From positions 62,001-126,000 of the forward strand of contig NZ_JAIQZB010000006.1 of NCBI RefSeq assembly GCF_020164555.1: a stretch of 64,000 bases of DNA, in the 5' to 3' direction. The stretch's first letter is position 1; each line of letters opens with the position of its first letter. Below the pieces are notes generated by a model. The model worked only from the letters and a program-made list of their open reading frames with translations. It was not told where the DNA came from and did not search any database. Source of the stretch: Salegentibacter lacus. GTDB lineage: Bacteria > Bacteroidota > Bacteroidia > Flavobacteriales > Flavobacteriaceae. Shown here piece after piece: positions 44,697-53,326 of the stretch. Position numbers and translations under genes: made by a program.

Positions 44697-44715
44697 GTAA
44701 CTTAAAAATTAAAAA

Positions 44716-45585
44716 ATGGACTTAAATAACTTATCGTGTAAAAGTGCCCGTAATATTTGCATCGTAAAAACGCTTGCAAAATTAGGGCACTTTCCCACCA
44801 GGACAACGGAAAAAGAAGCTTGGTTTCAGAGTCCCCTGCGGTCAGAAACCCAAGCCTCTTTTAGCGTCTCTTTAATTAAAAACTTATGGTTTGACTTCGG
44901 ATTGGGAATAGGAGGGAATACCATAGATCTAATTATGCTTATAAAATCCTGGTCAGTAAGGGAAACCCTGGAATTTTTAAAGAACGAAATGGGATCTCTT
45001 TCTTTTAGCCCGCCAAATATTGAACATCTTACTAAGGAACCAGAAATTAGTATACTGGACGTTCAAATTATTCACCTGAAAGCATTAATTGATTACCTGA
45101 ACTCACGTAACATACCTTATGAGATTGGTAAAAAATACTGCAGACAGGTTTGGTACCGCTGTAAAGGAAAACGCTTTTTTGCACTTGGCCTTGAAAATTA
45201 TAAAAGAGGCTGGGAACTTAGAAATAAATACTTTAAAACCTCCAGTAGCCCAAAGACCTTTTCTTTTTTTGAAAGAGGATCCAAACAGCTAATCATCACG
45301 GAAGGGATGTTTGATTTTCTTTCCCTGGCAACGATTGATGAAGACTTAGTGCAAAACTCAGACTGCATCATTTTAAATTCCCTGGCTTTTTTGGAAAGGA
45401 TTAAAATGTTCATCCCTAAATATGAAAAGGTCCTCATCTATCTGGATAATGACCCGGCAGGTAAAAAAGCAGCCGGTTCGCTTTTAAACCAGTTTGATAA
45501 TATAACCGATTGTAGCAATTCCTACACTGACTATGTAGATCTGAATGAAAAATTGAAAGCTGAAAAATTCTTGACTTTAAAATAA
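44716..45585 (+). CDS. Toprim primase-like protein of a mobile element
   Basis: 289 residues. The N-terminal part (WFQSPLRSETQASFSVSLIKNLWFDFGLG, shortened: residues about 35-63) is the CHC2-like module of DnaG relatives, but with few of the zinc Cys. The toprim domain has the Glu motif ITEGMFDFLSL (about 194-204) and the DxD motif IYLDNDPAGKKAA (about 238-250). It would make primers at the nearby origin. Common in Bacteroidetes plasmids and integrative elements. Confidence 0.82.
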   Translation: MDLNNLSCKSARNICIVKTLAKLGHFPTRTTEKEAWFQSPLRSETQASFSVSLIKNLWFDFGLGIGGNTIDLIMLIKSWSVRETLEFLKNEMGSLSFSPPNIEHLTKEPEISILDVQIIHLKALIDYLNSRNIPYEIGKKYCRQVWYRCKGKRFFALGLENYKRGWELRNKYFKTSSSPKTFSFFERGSKQLIITEGMFDFLSLATIDEDLVQNSDCIILNSLAFLERIKMFIPKYEKVLIYLDNDPAGKKAAGSLLNQFDNITDCSNSYTDYVDLNEKLKAEKFLTLK

Positions 45586-45638
45586 TGATGTGTGGGTAAC
45601 TGGTAAATGCCTATCGGAGAATTCAGTTGAAAGGGAAA

Positions 45639-45671
45639 AGCAAGATGTGTCATTGTAATGACAATCTTGCT
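45639..45671. promoter_or_regulatory. Inverted repeat upstream of mobC, candidate oriT
   Basis: AGCAAGATGTGTCATT and AATGACAATCTTGCT pair over 15 bases with one bulged base and a two-base centre. It lies 40 bases before the mobC ATG, the usual place of the nic region in MobC/relaxase elements. The region would also be read as part of a MobC start extension, which I reject. Confidence 0.5.
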
Positions 45672-45710
45672 TTGCGCCCGGTGGTTGCAAAGATTAAAAA
45701 AAGAAAAAAA

Positions 45711-46007
45711 ATGAAAAGGGAATACATCCAGGTTCGATGCTCGATCTACGAGAAAAAGCTACTCCAAAGAAGAGCGGCCAGGGCAGGAATTTCCCTTTCA
45801 GAATATATCCGAGCTACGGCCTTTGATAAAAATATTGTAGAACGGATCACTCCGGACCAATTAGAGACTTACAAGATGCTGGTACAATACAAGAACAATT
45901 TTACCCGCATTGGAAATATGTTTAAAAAGCGGGATCCAAAGCTGGCTAGCGCCGTGGAAGACCTAGCGAAAGAAATCAGAACACACTTAAAGAACTTTAA
46001 AAAATGA
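45711..46007 (+). CDS. MobC-like relaxosome accessory protein
   Basis: 98 residues from the ATG at 45711 (MKREYIQVRCSIYEKKLLQ), chosen because an upstream TTG or ATG would include the hairpin at 45639-45671. The N-terminus is a ribbon-helix-helix (YIQVRCSIYEKKLLQRRAAR, then GISLSEYIRATAF). MobC proteins bind oriT and help the relaxase nick. The stop overlaps the relaxase start by 4 bases. Confidence 0.82.
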   Translation: MKREYIQVRCSIYEKKLLQRRAARAGISLSEYIRATAFDKNIVERITPDQLETYKMLVQYKNNFTRIGNMFKKRDPKLASAVEDLAKEIRTHLKNFKK

Positions 46008-46876
46008 TAGGGAAGGGACACGCCGTATCCGGCACCAGGGTTTCCATATCCTATGGCTGGAACCAGGAGAAAGAGGCTGAAGTCGTCTTAAGAGAACACG
46101 TGGCCGGAGATACTCCCGCGGAGATAGCCGAAGAGTTTAGGATTATCCAGTCGCAAAACCTGCGATGTACCAATAATACCTTAAGTTTTATCGTAAGCCC
46201 AACGATTGAAGACGGTAAGGATCTAAGCAAAAAGGAACTGGAAGTCCTCGCTAAAAAGTTTTTAAAGGAGATGAATCTGCAAAACAATCAATCCATTGGA
46301 TTTGTTCATAGAGATAAAGCGCATACCCACGTTCATATTTATACCAACAGGATTGGCTTTGATGGCAAAGCCTACAATGACAGCTTTATCGGAAAACGAA
46401 GCCAGATCGCTGCCGATAATGTTGCAAAAGAATTAGGGCTTACCCGGGTTCGGGAAGTACAGCAGGAAAGACTTAATGAGTTAAAGGGCCTGCGACAGGA
46501 AATCAAAAATATACATGACCGTGTACTTCAGTCGAGGCCAAAATCCCTGGATGAATATATAAGCAAAATGAAAGCCCAGAGGGTGGAGGTTATTCCCACC
46601 ATCAATAAAGCCAATCAACTACAGGGGTGTCGGGTGGAATACAAAGGAGTGAATCTTAAAGCAAGTGAAGTAGACCGGTCGATGAGCGGCAATAGGTTAA
46701 TTCCCGCGATCTCGCAGAACAGAAGTTTAACAAGAGGAATGGAAGCACCAAAAAACCTGCAGGTCTTAAATAAGACGGTGCAGCTAAGCAGTAACCTGTC
46801 TACCAAAATAGCCAAAGAGCTTGTAAAAGGAGCAGTAAAAATTATAAGGGATACCGGAATAGGATATGGATATTAA
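46004..46876 (+). CDS. MobA/BmgA-type relaxase
   Basis: 290 residues. VHRDKAHTHVHIYTNR (about 102-117) carries the HxHxH metal-binding motif, with SYGWNQEKE near the N-terminus (Tyr for nicking) and LSFIVSP as the preceding strand. This is the MOBP-like single-domain relaxase of mobilizable elements such as those with BmgA. It starts the transfer of the element when a conjugative system is present in the cell. No such system is visible in this window. Confidence 0.85.
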   Translation: MIGKGHAVSGTRVSISYGWNQEKEAEVVLREHVAGDTPAEIAEEFRIIQSQNLRCTNNTLSFIVSPTIEDGKDLSKKELEVLAKKFLKEMNLQNNQSIGFVHRDKAHTHVHIYTNRIGFDGKAYNDSFIGKRSQIAADNVAKELGLTRVREVQQERLNELKGLRQEIKNIHDRVLQSRPKSLDEYISKMKAQRVEVIPTINKANQLQGCRVEYKGVNLKASEVDRSMSGNRLIPAISQNRSLTRGMEAPKNLQVLNKTVQLSSNLSTKIAKELVKGAVKIIRDTGIGYGY

Positions 46877-46887
46877 ACAGTTGAGTT

Positions 46888-47346
46888 ATGAAAAAACTAG
46901 ATGAAATTATGGAACTAATGGCCGATGAAATGGAGGATTTCAAAACTGCTGTGCTGGAGCTTCAAAAGCTTTCGGAACAATTAGTTAAGATGAGCATCCC
47001 CATTAGCACGGAAGCATTGGAAAAGAATTTGAACACATTCCTGCTAAAGCAGCAAGCGGAAAAAGAAAAAACAGATGAAACCCTGAAGGAGATAGATAAA
47101 AAATTAAAACACGCCAGGATCATACCCAATTATCTGCTGATCCTTTTAGGAATATTTGGGATTCTTGCTTTGGGATCTGTGGGGTATTTTGGTTACACCG
47201 ATAAAAAAAATGTAGAAGAGAATTTTGAAGTCTACCAAATGATTATGGAATCACAGAATAAGTCATACGAAGATTATTTTACAGCATACCCGGAAATCCA
47301 CGAGGCATACTGCAAGTGGCTAGAGAGTGGATACCAGGGTTTGTAA
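46888..47346 (+). CDS. Hypothetical membrane-anchored coiled-coil protein, mobile element
   Basis: 152 residues: a charged helical part (about 1-75) predicted as coiled coil, one membrane helix (about 80-102, YLLILLGIFGILALGSVGYFGY) and a short acidic C-terminal region ending in WLESGYQGL. It lies 11 bases after the relaxase and is probably part of the mobilization operon. Its last codons and following bases match the 3' end of the ORF at 60582-60812 (tttgtNatgacaaatg). Confidence 0.65.
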   Translation: MKKLDEIMELMADEMEDFKTAVLELQKLSEQLVKMSIPISTEALEKNLNTFLLKQQAEKEKTDETLKEIDKKLKHARIIPNYLLILLGIFGILALGSVGYFGYTDKKNVEENFEVYQMIMESQNKSYEDYFTAYPEIHEAYCKWLESGYQGL

Positions 47347-47373
47347 TGACAAATGGTTATGGTTAAAATTCCG

Positions 47374-47432
47374 TGAAATTTGCGTCAAATGCCCTGAAAC
47401 CCTCAGTAAACCCGTTGAAATTTGCGGCAAAA
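47374..47432. repeat. 59-bp repeat, copy A (flanks the 13.5-kb block)
   Basis: Aligns with 60838-60896 over 59 bases with five differences by eye, including the identical run ACCCTCAGTAAAC. Each copy contains two GAAATTTGCGGCAAA-like units 33 bases apart, of which TTTGCGGCAAA is an odd-length palindrome. Confidence 0.75.
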
Positions 47433-47539
47433 AATTAGTAAAAAATAATAGAAATTTTTTAGATCAGTGGATAATGAGTGGATATTCCAGTAAATGGGCT
47501 TAAAGGCCCTGATAACAGGTTCAAATTTACTGGTTTGGT

Positions 47540-47627
47540 AAAAACAGAAGTAGGTGGCGCCCCTATGCTGTTTTTACTTAACACTTAACTTCCCGTACGC
47601 TATAAAAACAGCATAGGATCCGGCGCC
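47540..47627. repeat. Palindrome-plus-direct-repeat structure
   Basis: CCTATGCTGTTTTTA (47562-47576) and its exact complement TAAAAACAGCATAGG (47603-47617) flank a 26-base loop. GGCGCC lies on both outer sides (47556-47561 and 47622-47627). A further related arm TAAAAACAGAAGTAGG with GGCGCC starts at about 47539. No gene explains it. Confidence 0.7.
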
Positions 47628-47802
47628 AATTATGGTAGATATTGGGGCTATAGGACTTAATGAATCCAATTAGCACATTATCTTGTTGAGAATTGAACCT
47701 CAATTATGATTAAAAGTATTAACAGAGCGATTAAATTATAAAATACATTTTGCGATATTTTTCATTTTTATTATATTTATCATAATTTAAAGTCTATTTA
47801 TT

Positions 47803-47892
47803 ATGAAATACACAAAATCATTACCTAAAATTTACTGGGTTTATATTTTTTTCATATTCACAGCTATACTAGCTTTCTTGATTTCCAACTAA
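47803..47892 (+). CDS. 29-residue hypothetical membrane peptide
   Basis: ATG AAA TAC ... TAA gives MKYTKSLPKIYWVYIFFIF and a hydrophobic continuation TAILAFLISN: a single membrane span after a basic head. It lies in the gap before the SulP gene with a T-rich leader. Coding is possible but unproven. Confidence 0.4.
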   Translation: MKYTKSLPKIYWVYIFFIFTAILAFLISN

Positions 47893-48012
47893 GGGCATTT
47901 TTGTATTCCGTTTACCAATAGAAAAGATGCGTATTTTCCAAACTCTTTAATGTTTTATTAACGTTAAACCTATTAAATATACTATTTTCGCGGCTTAAAA
48001 ATTTTTAAGCTT

Positions 48013-49590
48013 ATGAAAGAGAATTTTGAGTTTATGAAAAAACATTTTGTGACCGATATTTCTGCCGGTCTGGTGGTTTTTCTAATTGCTTTACCCTTAT
48101 GTCTAGGTATCTCACTTGCTTCTGGAGCACCTTTGTTCTCAGGTATTATTGCAGGTATTGTGGGAGGTATTGTTGTAGGGTTTTTTAGTAATTCAAGTAT
48201 CAATGTTAGTGGTCCTGCTGCCAGTGTGGCTCTTGTTATATTTACCGCCATTCAAACTTTGGGTAGTTTCGAAGCTGTTTTGGTTGCCGTAATTTTATCT
48301 GGTGTATTCCAGATTATTCTTGGTTTTTTAAAGGCAGGTACGGTAGCATATTTCTTTCCAAATGCTATGATTAAAGGTATTTTAGCATCTATCGGATTAG
48401 TACTTATTTTAAAACAAATTCCCCACGCGTTTGGCGTAGACCACGTTTTTGAAGGAATAGAAACTTTTAAAAATAATGATGGCACCAATACATTTTCTGG
48501 AATAATGAAGGTCTTTAATGAAATTAGTTATGGTGCAACCACAATTACTATAGTTTCATTAATTATTTTAATAGGATGGGATAACCCCCTGTTCAAGAAA
48601 TTTAAGTTCTTTAAGTTTTTTCCTGCTGCACTAGCCGCAGTTGTTGTGAGTATTTTATTAAACGAATTATTCAAATCATCTATTCCTAGCTTTGCTTTAG
48701 AACCCTCTCACTTGGTTACACTTCCAGTAGCGGATTCGTTTGGTGATTTTTTTGGCTTTTTCCAGTTCCCTGATTTTACTGTGATAAATAATCCTGAAGT
48801 TATAGGCATTGCACTTGCTATTACTTTTATTGCCAGTTTAGAGTCGCTATTGAGTACAGAGGCCGGTGATAAATTAGATCCTTATAAAAGAAGAACCTCT
48901 ACTAACCGTGAATTAAAAGCACAGGGTATTGGTAATATTGTAGCAGGCTTTATAGGTGGTTTACCAATTACAGCGGTAATTGTAAGAACAACTGCCAACG
49001 TTAGCTCTGGTGGTAGAACAAAAACTGCAACTATTACTCACGGTATAATAATGTTTGTGTGTGTGGCCTCTATTCCTATGCTACTTAATTTAATTCCATT
49101 AGCTGCTTTATCGGCAGTACTATTTGTAGTAGGTTATAAGTTAACCAGTATCCCAATTTACAAATCGGTATACAAGCAAGGAAAAAAGCAATTTCTTCCT
49201 TTTATTATTACCATTTTAGTGGTAATGTTTACCGATCTAATTACCGGTATCCTGGTGGGGGGAGCTATTGCGGTATTCTTTATTCTACGTGATAACTATA
49301 AAAATGCATACGTAACCCAGGAAAAAGTTGAAGAAAAAGATGGAACCAGAACTTTAAAACTCGCACAGGAAACTACTTTCTTAAATAAAGCTGATATTAT
49401 GCTTTATTTAGATCACCTTCCTAAAAAATCTCACTTGATAATAGATGGAACAGATGCAAAATTTGTACATCACGATATTTATGAGATCATTGATGAATTT
49501 AAGGAAACCGCTAAATACAAAGATATTAAGCTTGAGGTAGTTAACCTGGAGAGGAATCTTACTGAAAAATTTTGGAGAAAACAGAGTTAA
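48013..49590 (+). CDS. SulP-family inorganic anion transporter, copy 1
   Basis: 525 residues with about 11-14 helices and a C-terminal STAS-like domain (about 450-525). DISAGLVVFLIALPLCLGISLASGAPL starts the transport domain and INVSGPAASVALVIF continues it; the LESLLSTEAGDKLDPYKR loop is typical for SulP carriers of the BicA/YchM type. Substrate is sulfate, bicarbonate or another oxyanion. It lies on the plus strand and is convergent with the minus-strand array. Confidence 0.88.
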   Translation: MKENFEFMKKHFVTDISAGLVVFLIALPLCLGISLASGAPLFSGIIAGIVGGIVVGFFSNSSINVSGPAASVALVIFTAIQTLGSFEAVLVAVILSGVFQIILGFLKAGTVAYFFPNAMIKGILASIGLVLILKQIPHAFGVDHVFEGIETFKNNDGTNTFSGIMKVFNEISYGATTITIVSLIILIGWDNPLFKKFKFFKFFPAALAAVVVSILLNELFKSSIPSFALEPSHLVTLPVADSFGDFFGFFQFPDFTVINNPEVIGIALAITFIASLESLLSTEAGDKLDPYKRRTSTNRELKAQGIGNIVAGFIGGLPITAVIVRTTANVSSGGRTKTATITHGIIMFVCVASIPMLLNLIPLAALSAVLFVVGYKLTSIPIYKSVYKQGKKQFLPFIITILVVMFTDLITGILVGGAIAVFFILRDNYKNAYVTQEKVEEKDGTRTLKLAQETTFLNKADIMLYLDHLPKKSHLIIDGTDAKFVHHDIYEIIDEFKETAKYKDIKLEVVNLERNLTEKFWRKQS

Positions 49591-49607
49591 TATTGTTTCA
49601 GTAAAAT

Positions 49608-49643
49608 AGAAAAGGCCCGCATAATTAGATGCCGGCCTTTTCT
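49608..49643. terminator. Bidirectional intrinsic terminator
   Basis: AGAAAAGGCCCGC (49608-49620) pairs with GCCGGCCTTTTCT (49631-49643) with one mismatch around a 10-base loop. It separates the SulP gene from the convergent minus-strand array. Confidence 0.8.
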
Positions 49644-49661
49644 ATGCTTAAAAATCTTTAT

Positions 49662-51086
49662 TTAAGTGGTTTGGAATAATTGCTCTTCCTGTATCTGTTT
49701 AGCGGTTCTTTCAGGAAGCATGGATTCCCAGCCTTTTTCTCCTTCTTTGATCATTTCGTGTACTTTTCTGGAATGGATATCAAGGATTTCAGGTTCATAA
49801 TTCTTTATATCAACAACCCGCTTATTGTCTTTAAAATATTGGTAGAGCTCTTTCATTCCTTCAGGAATATTAATATTTTCACTGTTCAGTATTTCCTCAT
49901 TTTCTTTTAAAGGATAGAGATAAATTTTTAAATTTTTAAAAAATAACTTACCGAAAGCTTCCAAAATTCCGCCACTCAAATTCTTATAATATTCAGGGTT
50001 AAAAATATCTGTTAGCGTATTAACGCCCATAGTAAGTCCCATTTGTTTTTTGGTGTGCTGGGAGAAATATTCTACAACTTTATAATACTCCTGGAAATTT
50101 GAGATCATAACGGTATGCCCAAGGGAGCATAATAACTGGGCCCTATCCAGAAAGTCTTTTTCGTTGATATCGCCTTCAGACTTGAGGTTGTTCAGGGTTA
50201 TTTCAAAAATAACTACAGTATCCTCTTCTTCCACTTTTTTCTCTTGAAGAAACAGCTTTAAAGATTCTTCATACATATTCATATTCACCCTGGTTACCGG
50301 TCTAAAACTACCTCTTAAAGTGAGAATATTTTTTTTATAAAGTATACTGGCAGGTAAAACATTATTACCATCGGCCCCAAACATTACAGCTTCTGTTATT
50401 CCATTTCTAAGCAGTTCAAGGCTCATTAACCGGTTATCTACATTCTTAAAGGAAGGTCCGTGAAAATTTATGGCGTCTATTTCAATTTTATCGGTGTCAA
50501 TATGGTCGTAAAGACTTTTTAATAATTTCTTTGGATTATCGTGGTAATAATAGGAACCGTAGATTAAATTGACCCCTAAAAGTCCTAGTGTGATTTGCTG
50601 CTGGGCCGCATTATTTTCGTGAAACTGAATGTGAATTAAAATTTGATTGTATTCAGTTTCTGGCTGGGTTTGAAATTTTATTCCTAACCAACCATGACCT
50701 TTATATTTTTTTGCGAAATCTATTGTAGCTACAGTATTGGCATAGCTGAAGAATAATTTTTTTGGATGTTTATCCCTAGAAATTCTTTCTTCAATCAGTT
50801 TGGTTTCAAAGTTAAGCATATCTTTTAATCGAGCCTCGGTAACATATCTGCCTTGTGGTTCCAGGCCATAGATTGCATCGCTAAAATCCTTATCGTAAGC
50901 GCTGATGGTTTTAGCAATAGTGCCGGATGCACCACCAGCCCTAAAAAAATTCCTTACAGTTTCCTGCCCGGCACCAATTTCAGCGAAAGTGCCATAGATA
51001 TTCTTATTCAAATTTATCCTTAGGGCCTTATTCTTAATAGATCTGCTGGACTCAAATTTCTTTTCTCCCTCAATTATATTTTTCAT
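49662..51086 (-). CDS. Conserved protein of unknown function (FAEIGAGQE family)
   Basis: 474 residues. The N-terminal signature YGTFAEIGAGQETVRNFFRAGGASGT, here split as FAEIGAGQE and RAGGASGT, then AKTISAYDKDFSDAIYG and FFSYANTVATIDF, is a recurrent family in Bacteroidetes and other phyla. Database names vary (nicotinate-nucleotide adenylyltransferase or TonB-dependent receptor) and none fits the visible motifs. It has no signal peptide. It ends the minus-strand array after prfC (17-base gap). Function is not assigned. Confidence 0.7.
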   Translation of the reverse strand: MKNIIEGEKKFESSRSIKNKALRINLNKNIYGTFAEIGAGQETVRNFFRAGGASGTIAKTISAYDKDFSDAIYGLEPQGRYVTEARLKDMLNFETKLIEERISRDKHPKKLFFSYANTVATIDFAKKYKGHGWLGIKFQTQPETEYNQILIHIQFHENNAAQQQITLGLLGVNLIYGSYYYHDNPKKLLKSLYDHIDTDKIEIDAINFHGPSFKNVDNRLMSLELLRNGITEAVMFGADGNNVLPASILYKKNILTLRGSFRPVTRVNMNMYEESLKLFLQEKKVEEEDTVVIFEITLNNLKSEGDINEKDFLDRAQLLCSLGHTVMISNFQEYYKVVEYFSQHTKKQMGLTMGVNTLTDIFNPEYYKNLSGGILEAFGKLFFKNLKIYLYPLKENEEILNSENINIPEGMKELYQYFKDNKRVVDIKNYEPEILDIHSRKVHEMIKEGEKGWESMLPERTAKQIQEEQLFQTT

Positions 51087-51103
51087 ATGCTATATTTTGA
51101 TTT

Positions 51104-52690
51104 TTAAAATTCGGAAATTTCCTGGAAATTGATCTCCGGATAGGTTTTAATTGCCATTTCTAAAGTGAATGCTGAATCTGCAAAGAATACCAACTGATTC
51201 TCCTTATCTCGTGCCAAATATTTTCTTTTAAGTCTTTTAAATTCTTTAAAGTTTTCTGAATTATCATTGCCTGGGTCTATCCAACAAGATTTGTATACCT
51301 TAAGGTCTTCGTAAGTACACTTCGCCCCATACTCGTGTTCCAAACGATATTGGATCACTTCAAACTGCAGGGCTCCCACCGTACCGATAACCTTACGTCC
51401 ATTGATTTCAAGCACGAATAACTGAGCAACTCCTTCATCGGTTAATTGCTTTATACCCTTTTCCAGTTGTTTAGTTTTCATGGGGTCAGCATTATTGATG
51501 TATTTAAAATGCTGCGGGGAAAAACTCGGGATTCCTTTAAATAAAATTTCTTCTCCTTCTGTAAGGGTATCCCCAATTTTTAGATTACCAGTATCGTGTA
51601 CCCCTACAATATCACCCGGATAGGAAATGTCTACAATTTCTTTTTTCTCCGCAAAGAATGCATTGGGACTAGAAAATTTCATTTGTTTGGATTTTCTTAC
51701 GTGTAGGTAAGGGGAGTTTCTTTTAAAGGTACCAGAAACAACTTTTATAAACGCCAAACGATCTCTATGTTTTGGATCCATATTGGCGTGAATTTTAAAA
51801 ACAAATCCTGAAAAATTCTCTTCATTGGCTTTAATCTCGCGAGTCGAAGACGTCTTAGCTTCCGGAGGAGGGGCTATCTTCACAAAACAATCCAGTAATT
51901 CCCTTACCCCGAAATTATGCAAGGCCGATCCGAAAAAAACCGGATGTAATTTCCCCGACCTGTACAATTCATAATTAAAGTCCGGGTATACCCCTTGCAC
52001 TAAATCAAGTTCTTCTTTGAAGGTATCAGCTGTTGTTGCTCCGATGATTTTTTTTAATACCGAAGAGTTTAAATCGTGTATTTCTATGGTTTCCTCAATA
52101 TCTTTTTTGGGATCGCCGGTAAAAAGATTGATATTTTGCTCCCATATATTATATATGCCTTTAAAATCATACCCAATACCAATTGGAAAACTCAAAGGAG
52201 TTACTTTCAATCCCAGTTTAATTTCAATCTCATCCAATAGCTCAACGGCATCTTTTCCTTCCCTGTCTAGTTTATTTATAAAGACTATGATGGGAATATT
52301 GCGCATCTGGCATACCTCCACTAACTTTTCAGTTTGTTGTTCGACTCCTTTTGCTACGTCTATAACAACAATTACACTATCAACCGCCGTTAACGTCCTA
52401 TAAGTATCTTCCGCAAAATCTTTATGCCCTGGGGTATCTAAAATATTAATCTTTATATCCTTGTATTCAAATCCTAAAACAGAAGTGGCTACAGAAATCC
52501 CTCGTTGTCTTTCGATTTCCATAAAATCACTGGTAGCCCCCTTCTTTACTTTATTGGATTTAACCGCACCCGCTTCCTGAATAGCTCCTCCAAATAACAG
52601 TAGTTTCTCTGTCAAGGTAGTTTTTCCAGCATCGGGATGGGATATAATTCCAAAGGTTCTTCTTCTCTTAATTTCATCATCTAACTTCAT
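51104..52690 (-). CDS. prfC: Peptide chain release factor 3
   Basis: 528 residues, full length. Translational GTPase motifs are in order: GHPDAGKTTLTE corresponds to G1 as SHPDAGKTTLTE (about 17-28), RGISVATSV (G2), DTPGHKDF (G3) and NKLDREGKD (G4), followed by domains II and III with HDTGNLKIGDTL. RF3 uses GTP to release RF1/RF2 from ribosomes after termination. Its position within an accessory array rather than an RF gene neighbourhood is of note. Confidence 0.94.
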   Translation of the reverse strand: MKLDDEIKRRRTFGIISHPDAGKTTLTEKLLLFGGAIQEAGAVKSNKVKKGATSDFMEIERQRGISVATSVLGFEYKDIKINILDTPGHKDFAEDTYRTLTAVDSVIVVIDVAKGVEQQTEKLVEVCQMRNIPIIVFINKLDREGKDAVELLDEIEIKLGLKVTPLSFPIGIGYDFKGIYNIWEQNINLFTGDPKKDIEETIEIHDLNSSVLKKIIGATTADTFKEELDLVQGVYPDFNYELYRSGKLHPVFFGSALHNFGVRELLDCFVKIAPPPEAKTSSTREIKANEENFSGFVFKIHANMDPKHRDRLAFIKVVSGTFKRNSPYLHVRKSKQMKFSSPNAFFAEKKEIVDISYPGDIVGVHDTGNLKIGDTLTEGEEILFKGIPSFSPQHFKYINNADPMKTKQLEKGIKQLTDEGVAQLFVLEINGRKVIGTVGALQFEVIQYRLEHEYGAKCTYEDLKVYKSCWIDPGNDNSENFKEFKRLKRKYLARDKENQLVFFADSAFTLEMAIKTYPEINFQEISEF

Positions 52691-52711
52691 TCAGATCTAA
52701 AATTTATTTTA

Positions 52712-53326
52712 TTACTCCAGAACAATCAACCTCTCATCAATATCTAATTTACTGAACCCTATATTTTCCTTTATAAACTGAAAAGTTTCTTTTTGGTAAA
52801 TAAAAACGTGGGTGGGATCCATTCTATAGCGCCAATTTTTAAAATCAAGGTCATCATTATAGAGTAACGTCATAAGGATTAAAGCCCCTTCAGGCTTTAA
52901 TAATGATTTTAATTTCAAAAATTCAGCTCTGGGATTGTAAAAATGTTCCACTACTTCGCAAGCAAAAATATATTCGTACTTTTCTTCCAGAAGGTCTGGA
53001 TAATTAGCAAAGTAAGGATCATACTTTTTAACGATATAATTATGCTGTTCCAACATACTGGAAATTACCGGACCAGTTCCTGAGCCAAAATCAAGCCCTA
53101 TATCTAAGGGACTAAAATTTTTGAGTATATAATTGGTAATTGGGGACGTAAATTTTTGATAGCGTTCATCGGTAACATCATTATTATGTTCCAGATATCT
53201 TGATTTTTCATAAATGCTATCCGGCCACAATTCCTTTCTCTTCACCAAAGCCTTACAGGTATCACATTCGTAATATTCCGAATCCTTTTCGTTATTTAAT
53301 AAGTTCTGACACAAAGGACAAATCAT
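52712..53326 (-). CDS. Class I SAM-dependent methyltransferase with N-terminal zinc ribbon
   Basis: 204 residues. CPLCQNLLNNEKDSEYYECDTC (about residues 3-24, CxxC-x15-CxxC) is a zinc ribbon, followed by a methyltransferase domain with DIGLDFGSGTGPVISS (SAM motif) and FACEVVEHFYNP. The start overlaps the stop of the HelD-like gene by 4 bases. Substrate unknown; a nucleic acid or ribosome-associated target is one option suggested by context. Confidence 0.78.
   Translation of the reverse strand: MICPLCQNLLNNEKDSEYYECDTCKALVKRKELWPDSIYEKSRYLEHNNDVTDERYQKFTSPITNYILKNFSPLDIGLDFGSGTGPVISSMLEQHNYIVKKYDPYFANYPDLLEEKYEYIFACEVVEHFYNPRAEFLKLKSLLKPEGALILMTLLYNDDLDFKNWRYRMDPTHVFIYQKETFQFIKENIGFSKLDIDERLIVLE

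Noticed and set aside
45627-45710. Longer MobC start (TTG at 45627 or ATG at 45645)
   Set aside because: The extra codons coincide with a stable inverted repeat and lack conserved protein features; the ATG at 45711 gives the standard MobC length.
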